Of a stretch of 64,000 nt of DNA, positions 12,601 to 27,600 are shown piece after piece. The notes below the pieces were generated by a model, which was not told where the DNA came from, made no database searches, and saw only the letters and a list, made by a program, of their open reading frames with translations. The stretch comes from Phoronis australis. Taxonomy: Eukaryota; Phoronida; Phoronidae. Each line of letters starts with the position of its first letter. Within the stretch, counting starts at the first letter, position 1. The DNA lies in contig NMRA01000384.1 of assembly GCA_002633005.1 (NCBI GenBank), positions 35,958 to 99,957 of the forward strand, in the 5' to 3' direction. The translations under genes and the position numbers were made by a program.

Positions 12601-15600
12601 TAAATTTGTACACAGTACACAGTAGATGTAATCCTTTGATACCAGGATCACTGATTTAGTCTAGTACACCTGTGAGCCCAGACCCAATAGTCTCTGGTTC
12701 ATCCATTAAGTCATAGATTTGTAAACCACAGAATATGAGCCTCACACTTAAAACTGCGGGAAAGACGTAGACTAGTGTAAAATTGAACATTATCCTATTG
12801 CAAGGTTTACCCACCTCAGCTTCGATAATGTCAGGGCTTACTTCGCCGCCACCAGATGGCACCTGTTCAACCCTTTCCACAGCCTCATCACGTTGCTCAA
12901 TGAGTTCGCGTATCCTGGTCTCATATTTCTGCTTCATGGAACCAGCCTGAGTACGTAGACTATCATACTAAAATACAAAAACAATAGCTTGAGTATGTAC
13001 TAAACAATCATACTGGATATAATCCAACAGCCTGGCTAGTCAACATCCNTCATAACTAGGTCAATAATCTGCCACGGTCATAACTAGGTCAATCATCTGT
13101 CATGGACATAACTAAATGAGTACCTAAGTCGTGTCTGCTTTACAACAATGCCTGCTTCAATCTACAGTATTGTGACTGTTACAACTTTGGATTGACCAGG
13201 CTTAACATGAGACATGCGGGACTTTTCGTGTGAACTTCTAACCATTAGAAACTTGGCCCGTACCACTGGTGTGTGTACTTAGTCCATAGATTTGTACACA
13301 GTACACAGTAGATGTACTCCTTCGATACCAGGAACACTGATTTAGTCTAGTACACCTGTGAGCCCAGACCCAATAGTCTCTGGCTCATCCATTAAGACAT
13401 AGATTTGTAAACCACAGAATATGAGGCTCACACTTAAAACTGTGGGAAAGACGTAGACTAGTGTAAAATTGAACATTATCCTATTGCAAGGTTTACTCAC
13501 CTCAGCTTCGATAACGTCAGGGCTTACTTCGCCGCCACCAGATGGCACCTGTTCAACCCTTTCCACAGCCTCATCACGTTGCTCAATGAGTTCGCGTATC
13601 CTGGTCTCATATTTCTGCTTCATGGAACCAGCCTGAGTACGTAGACTATCATACTAAAATACAAAAACAATAGCTTGAGTATGTACTAAACGATCATACT
13701 GGATATAATCCAACAGCCTGGCTAGTCAACATCCCGTGATATCACAAGTAACATGGTGTAGTGTTAAAAACATCACCGAAAGAAAACAACACGTCTTGTC
13801 AATTGCTTACGTAAAAACTGAAAATACAGGTTGGCTAAAACATGCTTTTTGGTATGAGTGGAGCAAAGCCACCATCACGAAAAATCAAAAATTGAAAGCA
13901 AGTCTCAAAATTGAATAAATACAAAGATTAGCAAGTCTTTTTCCCAAAAGATTCTCGAGACACATGCCATCCGATCACGCTGAACTAAACCCTTATGGTC
14001 TACTAAATACAAGATACAAGTTTTATGTACTAGGTCTAATATATAAAACAAGCCATATTACTCTATTTTTCAGACCAGCACAACAAGTAAACAACTAATA
14101 CCGTACTGAGCATTAAATATGAGCTCAACAATTACTTAAAATCATGACATGTAAAATCTAAAGGTAAAGTACATGGAATACAAAATAAATAAAGAGTAAA
14201 AGCAACATTACTTAAAAAAATTTAAAAAGCATAAAAAGTAACGTTTAAAGCAATGTTGAAACGCAAATTATAGACAATTTTACACGTCATCCACAAGTTC
14301 ACTGTGATGTCAACGGAAGTTTACGACCTGAAAACCATCCCACAATGCATTTGAAAATCGAGAACAAGGCCGTAGATGCACTGGTCCACACTCTACCTTA
14401 TCCTTCCACAGTTTCATCTCAGAGAGTTCCTCTTCCAACTCCTTGATCTGTTGACTACTTCCACCTTGAGAACTCTTCATCTCGGAAATCTGAAACATGG
14501 CCACAGATCATTTAGGCATTATTTCAAAAGCATTTCAAAGGACGAACAAATAATTTAAGAATGCGATGGAAAAGTTTTTTTGTTGCTTTACGATATGACA
14601 TTTAATGGCTAAATCACTTTAAAGCATAAAAGTCTGGTGCGTAACATTTGAAAATGTTTATACATGTGTGATATTTACTTTGTAAAACAATCTCTATGTG
14701 TACCGTTTTTTATTCCACAATGTCATTTTGACCCCCGCCACAAGAACAATGGAAAAGTCTGTCATCACTTCCTGCAAACACTGATGGAAATTTAGACTCG
14801 TAAGCTCATACTACAACTGGCCCAACGGTGGGTATGGCCCCACAAGAATGGCTACAGCCACAGGAGGATGGTTATGGCCCACAAGGATAGGTATGATCCC
14901 ACAAGGATGGGTATGGCCCCACAAGGATGGGTATGGCCCCACAAGGATGGGTATGGCCCCAGAAGGATGAGTATGGTCCCACAACAATGGGTATGGTCCA
15001 CAACGATGGGTATGGATTTTACCATGAACCCCTACCTTGCCAGTTAGCTCCTGAACACGGGAAGATAGCTGGTCCTTCTCTTCCTGCAAATCACGAACGA
15101 TTCGCTGGTGTTTCTCATCAGATGTCGCTAGTAGCCGGTCGCACTTTGACTTCCATTCCGCAGTCAGCTCTTCTTCAATTTTAGACACCTGAGAATTGAA
15201 GGAACAGCTGTGATGCACCTCGGTGGATTTACAGCATGAGATTGATTTTTCTGGTATTGTTTCCATGAACTGAAGTCTTTAAAATCAAAACCTCAGGAGT
15301 TAAGAGCACTTAAACATCACTTAAAGTACAAACCAAAGGTGTACTATGTTTCATCTATCAAAAACACCAAAATTGAACGCCACAAACACATATCCAAGTC
15401 AGACACAGACACATTACATTTATTTATAAACAAAATTAATATTCATTAGTGCTTAAGACCTTGACATATGGGTGCAACTCAAAAATTTTTATTTAATATT
15501 AGGCAAAAGAATTATTTTTTATTCAAATAACACCTGTGGTTGGATTATGGTTACTTATGGCAATCGCACAAGGTTGGTGAAGATTCTAGTACTTAGCCAC

Positions 15601-18600
15601 GACAGTTGCATGAAGAAAAGTGATCGCCAATGCTGAAGCTGGCAATAAGATGGTTGATAGAACACATTTGCGAACACCTGACATCAGTGTCTGATCAGAT
15701 GTCCTTTGTGTTGTCTCATAAAATTTCACTTCTGAATGCTGCAAAAGATTCCCTCAAATACCATTTGCTACTTACCTGCTCCGCTGCCACAGCATCAGTT
15801 GATGTCTTCTGCTTACGCAACTTATCCTTCAGGTCTTGCACTTCACTCTGTGAATAAAGACGACCAATAGGAGAAGTTGTGCAGTTTTTGAACAATTTGA
15901 CATTGGTACAATTGACATTGCATCCTAAGCATTGTTTTAGTGATGTAGCTTCCCTCCAAACTGACAGTACTGAAGAACTAGCCCTACCACTTACCCCACC
16001 TTTTATCAGGGATCGGAATCAATTTGAAACCCAGCTTCGTACCTCGTGTTGTTGTTTCAACTCTTCAATTTCATCCTCCAGCTTCCTTTTCTCACCAGCG
16101 TGCTTCTTCTTTCGTTCTTGCAGCGACTGTAAATAACCTCAAGGTCATTCCAGAAAATTCACGAAATGCCGCGGCAGCATTTCTCCATTATTAGTACATA
16201 TACAGAAACTACCACATTCCAAAATTTCAGTGCGAGTGCGATACAGCAATCTCAACTGTCAGTAAGTGGCAAAACTATCACAATTTCAGTGCTAACCTAA
16301 TGCGAGTATGCAGCCACAGGTCATTCGGTAACTGCCAATGAAATGAGGCTGCAGGTTTGTGGGACCCAATCATAAGTACGTGACCCACGTTCTTCGAATA
16401 GCCTGATGCCTGCAGGGCCACGTGACCAATGCTTATCATTCAACTGCCAATTACTAACATAGCCTGGTGGTAATTTTAAGAAGTCCCGAGTGAGACTTGA
16501 GTCAACAGTGGGCATCAAACACTCGCACTCGAAGCTGCTGGTGAAGGCTTTACTACTGCAAAGTCAGCTACCCCTTGTGTGCTGCATATACAAAGAACAG
16601 TCCAATAGGCCATGCAAGAACAGTGAAAACTTTTACCCTACATCTGGTTGTAATGGCACCAGTTTTCAAAAACGTACAAATAGAAAATGCACAAGGTTTG
16701 CTGGACAGCTGGAATCAAGCAGCAACTCAGTCCCTGCTTTTCTCTATTAAGTGAGTTTTGTTTCCAAACTTTTCAGCCAGTGATGTTTTGAATCTTTTTG
16801 TTTAGCCAATGATAAACACCAAAGGTAGCAAAAATAAACGAAAGGAAAGTTTGAGTCTTCCAAAATGTCAACTCGTACTAATTGGACTTAATTATCATTC
16901 TTCACAAAGTCATCAATCTTTTCTGGACTTCAGCTTCAGTGATTCCCCTGAAGAAACTAATTCATTAAACCATGCGTGAGAATTTGTACAGTGAAATTAA
17001 AATGACGAGACGAAGGTAAAAAAAATTGACATCGAACAAGTGGTAAAACAAAACAAAACGGACATTAAGCTTTCAAGGGTCTGATTTATGGAAGAGACTG
17101 AACATTTGTGACTTGGTCATAGGCTCCCACTTCAAAATTTCCGAGAAAAGGTTCAGTCAAAGACAAGTAGTCAGGAACGCATAACTGATGATGTAATTTC
17201 TATATATAGAAATTACATCATCAGTTATCATTGATTTGCAATTTTTCGAAACCAGTTGTGCGGAGACTTAAGTATCAAAAGACGTCACTTTTCATAAAAG
17301 AGGACCCTTATTATGCAGAAATAAAAAGTCCCGGAAGACTTCTACGAGCAAGGCACCCACATGACCGTGTATATTCCGTCGTTTAATTACATTAGAAAGA
17401 AAAGGTCATCCATTTCGGACAGCGATAATTGCCAGAAATGCCCTTTATTCAATTTTCAAGATTTCCTAACACTGTCATAGCTGCAAAATTTGATTAGAGA
17501 ACTATTTTGGTTCTATGTAGAAAATGAGAAAATAAAATCTCAATTGTCAGCCAGATTCTCTCTTAAAACTGTGTTAACTTCATTTATATTATCCTTTCAC
17601 TTAGTTTTATTCTATCTCTAGTAATGGCGATCACTAAAATTGTATTAGTTATGCTCAAAAACATGACATTTCTTACAACACCGCAATCGTTCAGTACAAC
17701 ATATTGTGTTTAATTTCATCTCCTTATCCCGGAGGCATTATGGCATAGTTGGATAAGTGTCGGCCTTCTTCACTCAAGGTTGGGGCTTCAAGTCCTCTGG
17801 GTCACACTGCTAATCGTGTCTGTAGCTCTTCAGCTCATAATAAACCAAAAATGCAGTGCAATGGGCCCCAACGATCAGCCTGCGCATGTCTGATACAACG
17901 TGTGCCAGACCGCCCGCAATTATTTGTTTATTTACCTTATCCAGCGTCTCGCTGCTAGACTTCAGTTCTGCCAATTCCTCTTCAAGGGTCGACAGTTGAC
18001 TCTCCGCCTGTTTTCGTTTCTGTTTCTCCTCCCTCAGAGAGCTGGTTATCTCCTCAACTTTCTTCTCACTCTCTAAAAGTACAAAACATTCAGGTAAACA
18101 TTAGAACAGTGAAACCGCAATAATTAGGGATAACGAATTCTTTCAGAGAAACGCATTAGTACCTAGAATACCAGAAGGAGGTGTGTTTTACTTCCTTCGC
18201 GCTCACGTACAACCAACCCACTATACATAATCAAAATTCGTTAACTAAGTACTTTAAGGGCTCGACATAAGATGCAGGTAGCATTTACGACCTGAAATTT
18301 GGAAACGTGAGCTCAAGTTTTGGCCAGCTCGCATTGGTCGACCTGGGAATTCCAACCGAGTCGAGTTTCGTACACTCCAGAACATAATTGACAGCAATAG
18401 AGGCAACTTGTGTAAATCCCATACAAACGCTAATGAAAACCACTATCAGGGTAGGTGCAAAAGTACTGGCACTCACGATTTTGGTTGTTTTCGGACACGG
18501 AATTTGCCATCAGAACAAAAAAGAAACGTCAACGGGAAATGCTCCTATCGCAGTTTTCAGCATTTTAAACCTGGCTGTCTTGTACTTTTTTCATTCTCGA

Positions 18601-21600
18601 ATGTTGGCAATCATGACTTTTGTGTTCTGGAAATCGTGAGAGTGACCCGAATTCTACAAGTTCAACCTGGGAAAAAAGCCTGGACATAAATAATAACCTG
18701 ATGATTTTCATAGCGTCTGGGGGTTGGTTGGGATTGGTTTGAAGATCACATTCATGTTGACATACTATGTTTCAGGCGGAAAAATCCAACAATATATTAA
18801 ATACTTCTCCATGATAAATACACACCAAGTTGGGTATTACAGGTGTCAAAAGTAAAGACCGCGCTTACTGAAATAATTTTTTATCGAAAACATTTAATTT
18901 GTTACCTGCAACAATGGCATTGAATACTGTCATATAAACAGAAGCAACACATTTTCAAGAAAAACACCAACAAACAACATCAGGCATTATGGTAGTATGA
19001 ATTCAACTACGCTAACACTTGTACGATCAGCAGAAATTTAGGTCCAGACAGCTCCAAAAATTAAAAATGTTCTATCACAGCCAGTGTGTAAACTTGCTTT
19101 TGTGCAGACTCACACATTGGAGTAAGCTGGAACAACAAATAGCAATTAAAACACTTGACTCCAAACTTTGGTGTGATTGTCTGGAATGGCCACCAGCTTA
19201 CACTTGTGATACTTCTCGCTGTCTGTGCGCTAGAGACATGGGACACGTGTCAGTAAACTTACAAGAGTGGGAGACTGATGTGTTTGACTCTGTACAATAT
19301 TACTCCCTGACTAACAAAAATTATAGAGACTGTCTCAAATTGGGGATTTTTTTCTTCTTTTACTTTTTTGGGTTTTTTTTCATTTTTTCTGTTTTTCTTT
19401 TTCATAGTTTATTATATTCGACAATACACTTATAAGAGTTCATATTTACCCTGCCTCTATCAACAGGCATGTGTTGTCTTAATCCAGGGTTAGGAACTGG
19501 GTTGGAACTGGCATGTATATACAATTATTTCCACTAAATATTAAGCAATTGGACATAATGTGCAATTTGTAATCAGCACACAATCATTGCCATTAGATAT
19601 TAAATGTTTGAGAACAAAAACAACAGGCTGTCTGAAAGCATTCATGGTGAATGATAGGGGTAACCTGTGTAGTTTAATGCAACTGCATGTCAAGAAAAGA
19701 CTGATAGAGATAATGAAAGAAGAGTATGCAGGTAACAACAGATCACAACTATTGTAGGTTTCCCACGGCAACAAGGAACTCCTGTCCATAAAAACTTCTC
19801 CAACACAACTCCAACACAAATCTACTTGCAGGTGGCGTAACTGAATCATGAACTAATGAATTTGCAATTAATTATGTCCAACTGATCGCCATTATTTGCT
19901 GTCACATTTCTGTTACCATATTCCTTTACTTGCGACTATTAACAGTTAGTAATGAAAGACACATTATGACAAATGTCTTATTCAGTATCGCATGATACAT
20001 GTCACTACCTCTAGTGATTACTCCAGCGGAAATGGAGTTACTTTTTCCACTGAAGCGGAGTTACTAGGCAACTTCGCATTTTAATCCGCCTATTTTGAGA
20101 GGAGTTGCGATGACTAATTAAGTCCGGGAAATAGCCTTTCCCCATAGAACAGAACTCCGCTCAACAGGCAACATGAGATGTGGTATCAGAATGGCATGAT
20201 ACAGATTAACAAAAATTAATTAAATTTTGTATAGCACATCCTCTTCAATAGCTTTCCCATTACATCCAGGTTCACATTCACTCCATTGCACACGTTCACT
20301 GCTAAGACCGAGCTCAGAGGAGTAGGAGACACCTTTGAGCAATACTCGATTGTCAGCGAGTAAAATCAGGATTGGAACCCGGGTCTCCCAAATGGGAGTA
20401 TGGATTTCAAACCACTGAGCCACACTGTCCCCTTGTAAAATCAAGATGCGATAAGAACATTTGGTACAATTAAGTAATACAAATGTCTCAGAGTCAATAA
20501 TCAATAAATACATGAAAATCTTCGAAAAATAGAAATTTTTAAATTGAATGTTGAGTGATGGTGAACTTATTGTTAGTAACTTCAGTGACCGAATCCTGGT
20601 TCAGATTTAACTCTTACCTCTGCGGAATATCGCAACGACGCCAGCCACCAGGGGCACTAACAGCCAAACGAGTTCATAATCCACCATTTTCAACACCTGC
20701 CTCCGTAATATCCTTAAGTCAAATTTCTGGCAGCCTATCGTTTAAAAAATTCACCCTACACAGGTATCAGATAAGCATCAGACCCAGAAGAGCTATTTCA
20801 ATACTAAGCAAAGTTTCCAAAGGTTATCGCAGGTTTTTGTGTATATTGTCAGCAGAATAAACACTGTTGACGTAGACAGCACATCTGGCTTCAGCAGTTT
20901 TACAAGTCTGTGCAGATAAATGGGCGTGGTTTTAATCCCGAGGTGATTTACAATTTCACCACCAACAAAACAAATTACTTATTCATTACCTAGCGAAAAG
21001 TAAACAACATTTTTCAAGCCTCGACAAAACAATTTTTAATGCGTAATGATTTCGATAATTTTCAACTCTCAACAATATCCACCAACCACGCAAGCATAAA
21101 TGAGATGAAAGGATCTCCCAAAAGTTTTCGTGTCATTACTTAACAAAAAGCAAACTGTTGCATTCCGGGTCTTCTATAATCTGCGACACACAATCCAACA
21201 AAAGGGAGGAGGCAATATTCTATCAGCTCAGAATCAGATGTGGTCCACAATAAACAACATCCTCTTGACAAACAACTCCTAAACAACAAATACGCCACAA
21301 AAATCCAGTATCTGCACAAATATCAATTCAATCCTCCCTTTTCCACCATTTCATAATAAACAGCGCAGAACCAGACAGTCAAATAATCTCCATCTCAACA
21401 TCAATCAATTAAACCGGTGTCATCAAATACTTTACAGTCCATAGGAAATAGCCAGGGACAACTACCTATGGGATAACAATGCAGCAACTGTTGTAGATTG
21501 AGCCCCAGTGACCTCACACTGACACTCTATATGACAAGAGGTTGCTGTGACCTGAATGTCGTTTTCATGTCAGGAAGGAGAAAACAAACCGTGACCTGTA

Positions 21601-24600
21601 TATTGAGTAGTGAGGTGGGCAATACTTAGTCTAACTGAAGGCTGGGTCTGACAGGTGTACATGCCAGAATGAAATTTATCTAAGCACTACATAATTTTAT
21701 AAAATAAAAATATATTTTCAACTAGCACGTTCTTTAGGGTGTGACCAAAGCTTTTAATACATCTAAGAAATTGTTACAATAGAAACTAAATGATCATTAA
21801 AGTGCCCATTGCACGAATGCTAATCATTTATATTTGAACATTAAGAAATCAGCTCAAAATACAGTGCTATTTCACTAATTTTTGACAAAAACAATTCTCT
21901 AAATTGAACATTTTTATTTTTCAAGAACTTCTAACATTGCATTGAATACAGTTCTTCAAAAGATTTAAATTGTTTTTATTGCTTATTATGCTACAGAACT
22001 TGAAAACGATAAAGCATGCAACAAATGAATAGACATGAATTCATACTACCCGTCTTTTATGATAAATTATGACCCACTAAAATTGCCTTGTGTACACACC
22101 AAAAATAAACGGACAAAATGACATGGAATTTCACGCAACCTGAATTTATGTCTAAAGAAGATGGTCATTATACTCTGGTTATTTTCATGCAATGTCAACA
22201 AAACAGACGGATTAAAGCAAATACTATCATTATAACTTTGACTCAACTTGTTCCTTACCCAGACGAGAAGCGAAATCTTTCTGGATTTTGCAAAAAACTG
22301 AAAGTTCATTATTTCTTGAGACCCCACTTGGCCCATAAAATGACGAGCTCGCACAAGCCATTTTGCAGAACCTCGGTCTCAAGCAATAATGGACTGTCAG
22401 TTCTTTCCAAGAACTGAAATTTCCTTCAATTTGACCGAGGAATAACTTTAGGCCAATTTCATAAAAGATGGTGGCCTAAATCAAAAACTGGTTTAGTGAT
22501 GCAGACAAGCTTATAATCACTATAAACAACACATAATAATTAGAATTAGAAGATATGCAGCACATAAGCGCATATTTAGAAATAGACCCAAATGGATTAC
22601 TATTCAGAAGACAAACACTATTATAGTTCAATAATTAAAGCTGCGTTCAAACCCTCCCTCCATTGGCAGGCTATGTGCTAATGAGCATGACACAAGATGT
22701 CTCTTACAGCATTCAGAGGAACCAGTGACATCATCATAAAAAGTGTAATACGGGGGGAAATGTAGAATGATTGTATTAAGAGTTTCTTCGATAAACAGCC
22801 ATGGGAACTGATGTGGCTATCCAATGAAAATGAATGAAACAACTAAATGAAATTAACTTACCAATCAATGACGATTTTGCAGTTGCCAGTTCGTCTTTTG
22901 TCGTTCTACTGTCACCGACCAAGTTATGTAATTTCTGCTGAAGATCGCCATCGCGTTTCTTCAATTCTGCAATCTCCAGTTGTAACGTACTCAGCTGAGA
23001 GGTGGCAGCACTGTACTCCGTAGCCATCTGTATCTGGTAAGTCCGAAAAAAAATAAATAAATAAAATAAAATAAATCACTTACATTAATTTAATAAAAAA
23101 GAATTTTCTATAACAAACATTAAATAAATTTGAATGGAAATAAGTAAAACAAGATAGCAGTAGTTTTCTAAGATTATCAAACTAAATGTGGAGCAAGCAC
23201 ATAGGAGGTATTTTTTATTCCAAACCACTACTTAATGTTGCTTGGAGATACAGTTTCTTAGCCCCCAAATGCAAGAGCATTCTAACTGAAAATGCAGTTC
23301 AACACAGCCAATGGCAATACAGATAGAAATAATTATATGTTCACACAGTGCAAGGAAAATTTCACAGGGTTAGATTAATAAATTTCAGAAACAGTTCAAT
23401 CCACTGTAAACATTTTTCCGAAAACATTTTTCTGTAGACATTTTTCATGGCCATTTTTCCATAGTCATTTTTCGTAGACATTTTTCCATAGACATTTTTC
23501 CGTAGACATGTTTCCGTAAACATTAGGTTAGACAAAGGGTTATATTTAAAAAATTTCGACGGTAACAGTTTAATCCACTGCAAACATTTTTCCAAAGATA
23601 TTTTTCTGTAAGAAAAAGATAGAATTCTTCAAACGGTTTCAAAAATAGTCCTAAAATTATCATTTTCATCATTCAAAGGCTTCCTAAATTGCTACAAAAT
23701 TTTAAAATTTCACCAAATGTTATTTGGAACCATACAAGCTACCCTAAATAATCTTTTTGCTATTAACGATTGTCGAGATATTTGACTAAACGTGAAACTC
23801 TTTTTTAAACACAATATCATAAACTCAAGTGCGATTACCATGACTAATGTTCAATATGAAACGAGCAGATCAAATAGTTCTTACCTTCTCCTGTTCTAGT
23901 ATGAGAACTCTTGCCTGTGACTGTGCTGCCGTGGACTTGAATGTATCATTGCGCTGTTCAAGCATGGTATTACTTTGTTCAACGAACCTGAAACAGAGAC
24001 AAGTACCAATTACGAAACAGTCTGATGTACCAGCCATGTAAGAAAAGAGGGTGAAAAGGCAGTGAGTTAGTTACATATTCCTCCACCTAGTACTGTTTAT
24101 AAAGGGGAAACCACTCGGAACATTCTGGTTTTATTTGAGGGACATGATCCGCTTTATGGTCGAAAACATTTTTGGGATCTTTGTTGGATAGGATAAACAT
24201 CTTGAAGTTCAAAGCTTTGACCTGAGCTATAAAACAGTAAAATCTGATGCGTTTTTGAGATTTTATTACAATCACCATTTCTTACATTTTTCCGCCAGAC
24301 ATTTGCTGTCAGAAATAACCTTCCGTTTACCAAGTGGGGTTTGACTCAGTCACCGCTGACATTGTGGGTCCACTTTGGCATTGTGGGTCCACTTTGGCAT
24401 TGTGGGTCCACTTTGGCATTGTGGGTCCACTTTGCATTGTGGGTCCACTTTGACATTGTGGGTCCACTTTGCATTGTGGGTCCACTTTGGCATTGTGGGT
24501 CACAGAAGAGAATCAACATTACGTCTGGCCAACCCTTTTCATTGCAAATAGTGCCAACAACTGACCACTCATGCTCCATAAAACAACATTTTTGTTTTAG

Positions 24601-27600
24601 TTTAGGAAAACACCTACTGTTGGTTTCTTTGCAACAGCTCGGCAATCTTCTCATTCTGTGACTCAATGCGAGTGCTCTTCTCGAACACGTCACGCTTCAC
24701 GCGCTCGTTCTCCTGAATGATACGCTGTATATTCTGCAGCAGAACTCCGGTCTCCAGGGTAGGGGTGTTGGTCTGCAGAGCCATACTGCTGGTGCCAGCA
24801 CCGTGCAACTGAAGGTGGTCAAGCTGCAAGTCAAGGCAAGGTCATCAACGCAGCAATGAAAAGCAACACTGAGCTGAAGATACACAATGAAGTTAACATG
24901 CAAGCATTAAAGCTCGTGCATCTGTTTGAAAAAACGTTTTCTAAAATGTGGTTTTAGCTCAGACGTCTCAAACGTGCCAATATTTCAACTATATGAACAA
25001 GATGTGCTGGTGCACGCCTTAACTGGAATGTTTTAAATTTATTTGTTTCTTACATATTCTTATTAGTTTAAATTCAAGATAGTTTCCTAAAGATGAGATG
25101 TAACTAAGCTTTGTAGAAAATTAAGTGTTAATTGTAAATGTCAATTTTGCCAGAAAGTGGGGACTTCTGCAATCCACAGAGCACAAAAAGTGAAACAGTG
25201 ATAGCTCACAAACATGCAATGCAATCGAAAGCATTACATAGATCAACAAATTATACAAATCTCTCACCTTTTCCTGTACTTTGTCTATTTTATCCGACAC
25301 TTTGCCAAGAGACAGTCTCAACTCTGTGTTCTGCTGTCTGGACTCAGACAGTAATACTGTTGTAAGGGTGTCCGACGACTGACTCATAGGCGGGGCGACA
25401 GGCTGACCTGGGAAGTACAGATTAAGGCAAGCAATTACTACCTTGGTCTAGCCTCATGACATATGTTTACGGCTAAAAATGAAGCATAGCATTTACCATA
25501 ATTTCGACCATGAAGGATGACGCAGTGAAATTGTGTTTTTGATGGCCATAAAGAGAATAAAAAAGAACCACGAAAATTTTGTTTAATTATTCTGAATAAC
25601 ACTGTTGGTTTAAACAAAATATGAAAAGTATCAAGTAAGTTTAGCCAAATGCGACTAAAAACGAACCGTGCAATCACAGCATTGACCAGTGGAAGGAATG
25701 TACTTGGACATAAAACTGCAGTTTGTTGCTTATTTTGCAGAATGCTCTAGCCAAATTGTAGTTTTTTATTTCTTATATTTTTTAAAGATGTACTGAACAG
25801 TTACAAATAAAAAAATTGTCACAAGACATTCTTTTATCACATCGGTACAGCAAAAACATGATCACAACAAAGTAAGAAATTCTCAGAAATTATTTTTCAT
25901 CAAAATTTTGACAAAATACCACTTATCTGCCATACTGCATGTTCAATACATGAATAAGTGCCACGTATTCTTATACAAATTAGCGACTTTACTTTTCCCA
26001 AAGTAACCATGGTTACCTGGAAACTGTTGTTGCTGTGGAAACATGCCGCCATATTGAGGAGGCTGCTGCTGCTGTACTTGTTGCTGTTGGTAACCGTACA
26101 TGGGGTTGACCTGCTGGAATGGCTGCTGGAATGGCTGCTGGAAGACAGGAAGTGATCAGTGAAATTACCAGGGAGGAGGAACGGTTCAGTTGACAGACTT
26201 TCAAATAGATCTGACATCTAATCCAGCAGCAGAATTTTGTGAGCAGTGTAACTTACGGAAGATCGAATCCAGTACGTGTACTCCAGAAAAACAGGACAGC
26301 CCTAACTTTGGTCCTCTGTGTACACTGCATGTGTAAGGGTGAAAAAGTATCAAGGGGCAACTTTTGAATTGGTTCATTTATTGCTCTGCCCCAGCCAAGG
26401 GAAGGTCGGGTTCCTCACAGATATTTACAAACTGTCCAAATATTTTGCCGTGTTTACCCACAATGGTGTAACATCCATCATGTAGTTCTCTAGTCATGTT
26501 TCACACCATATTAGTTGCTCAAGCACTTTGTTGGTGCCTTTTTTCAAATTTTTATCCACTGCATTTATTTAACTATATTCAACCTGCCAATGCCATGGAA
26601 GTTTTATTGCTGTGCTGTGGATTGCAATGACAGCAAGTTGGATAAACGTGTTTTAACAAGTAAGTATCTGACGCGACATTTCCAGACGTGATTCCTCGAA
26701 TCAACCTGACAACAATGTAACAGTGTATTTCTCTACCTCCAGGACTGTCCATTAGACTAAAATAGAAACCACCCCAACTTACTTGAAACTGTTGCATTGG
26801 CTGGTAGACCGCTACTTGGGAAGCTGGTGGAGGCATGCCTGCAATAGAACAGAGATAATACGAACAATTAGTAATATACAATAATAACACAGTAGGATAT
26901 GACATATACAAGCATGCACGCATGAACTCATGGATGCAGCCACCCCCACACACACGTGTGTATAAAAGCCGGAGATCCTCGAAGGCGAAATTCACTTCAT
27001 TGAAGACCAATGCAGTGTAAAATACAATTATAAAAGTAAGCAAACTCTGAAAATGTAAGGCGGCAAATCCAACAGTAAGCAAACTTTCGGGAAGAACAAA
27101 TAAAAGGCTTGATACTCTTTACTTAACGTGCGAGAATAAACAATCCAGTCCATGCCTGGTTTGTAATGAACACTTAACATAACTTACAACCGTCCAACTG
27201 TACTGTGTATATGTTGCTATGGTTACAGTTGAATTTAAAATTAGATGGCACATTTAGAAATTAAAGTGCCAGGATTTTTTTTTTTATGTATTTATTAGAA
27301 TTAGAAATTAAAGTGCCAGGAAATTTGTAGTAATGCACTACGACCGCATTAACCTCTTATACACCACCTATTGGTCACATCCTGCGATCTGATGATTTTA
27401 AGTATACATTGTAGGACTTCTGTCCTTACCGAGACTAGAACCCAGGACTTTCTAAGCTCTGTACAAAATGAGATGCTCTTATTCACAGTGTAGTCGACTC
27501 CAGCAGACAATCAAGTAGGTCCAGTCAGACGTACAATAATAATCAAAAAAGGCTGACAGAATCTTTTTGTTCAAAAACGGTATTTCAAGGAAATTAATGC

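Larger units (their letters stand above)
16127..17935. other. FKBP15 intron between exons 19 and 20
   Basis: Holds a perfect 48-bp palindrome (17181-17228) and a tRNA-SINE (from 17731). The rest is unrecognised. Confidence 0.6.
18073..22861. other. Long FKBP15 intron between exons 18 and 19
   Basis: Contains a tRNA-SINE (20222-20437) and a small inverted-repeat element (22289-22410). The 138-codon plus ORF at 19019-19435 ends in a poly-T run and looks spurious. Nothing else recognised. Confidence 0.6.

Noticed and set aside
17731-17810. Functional tRNA gene (also the stretches at 20.4, 43.1 and 53.2 kb)
   Set aside because: Boxes A and B are recognisable but the acceptor and anticodon stems do not pair, and SINE bodies follow.
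19019-19435. 138-codon ORF as a gene
   Set aside because: It ends in a poly-Phe stretch from a T-run, matches no family, and lies in an FKBP15 intron.
24346-24693. 115-codon minus ORF
   Set aside because: It is the exon 16 region shadow read through the 19-bp minisatellite.
26579-27082. 167-codon ORF as an independent gene
   Set aside because: It is exon 13 of FKBP15 extended into open intron sequence on both sides.
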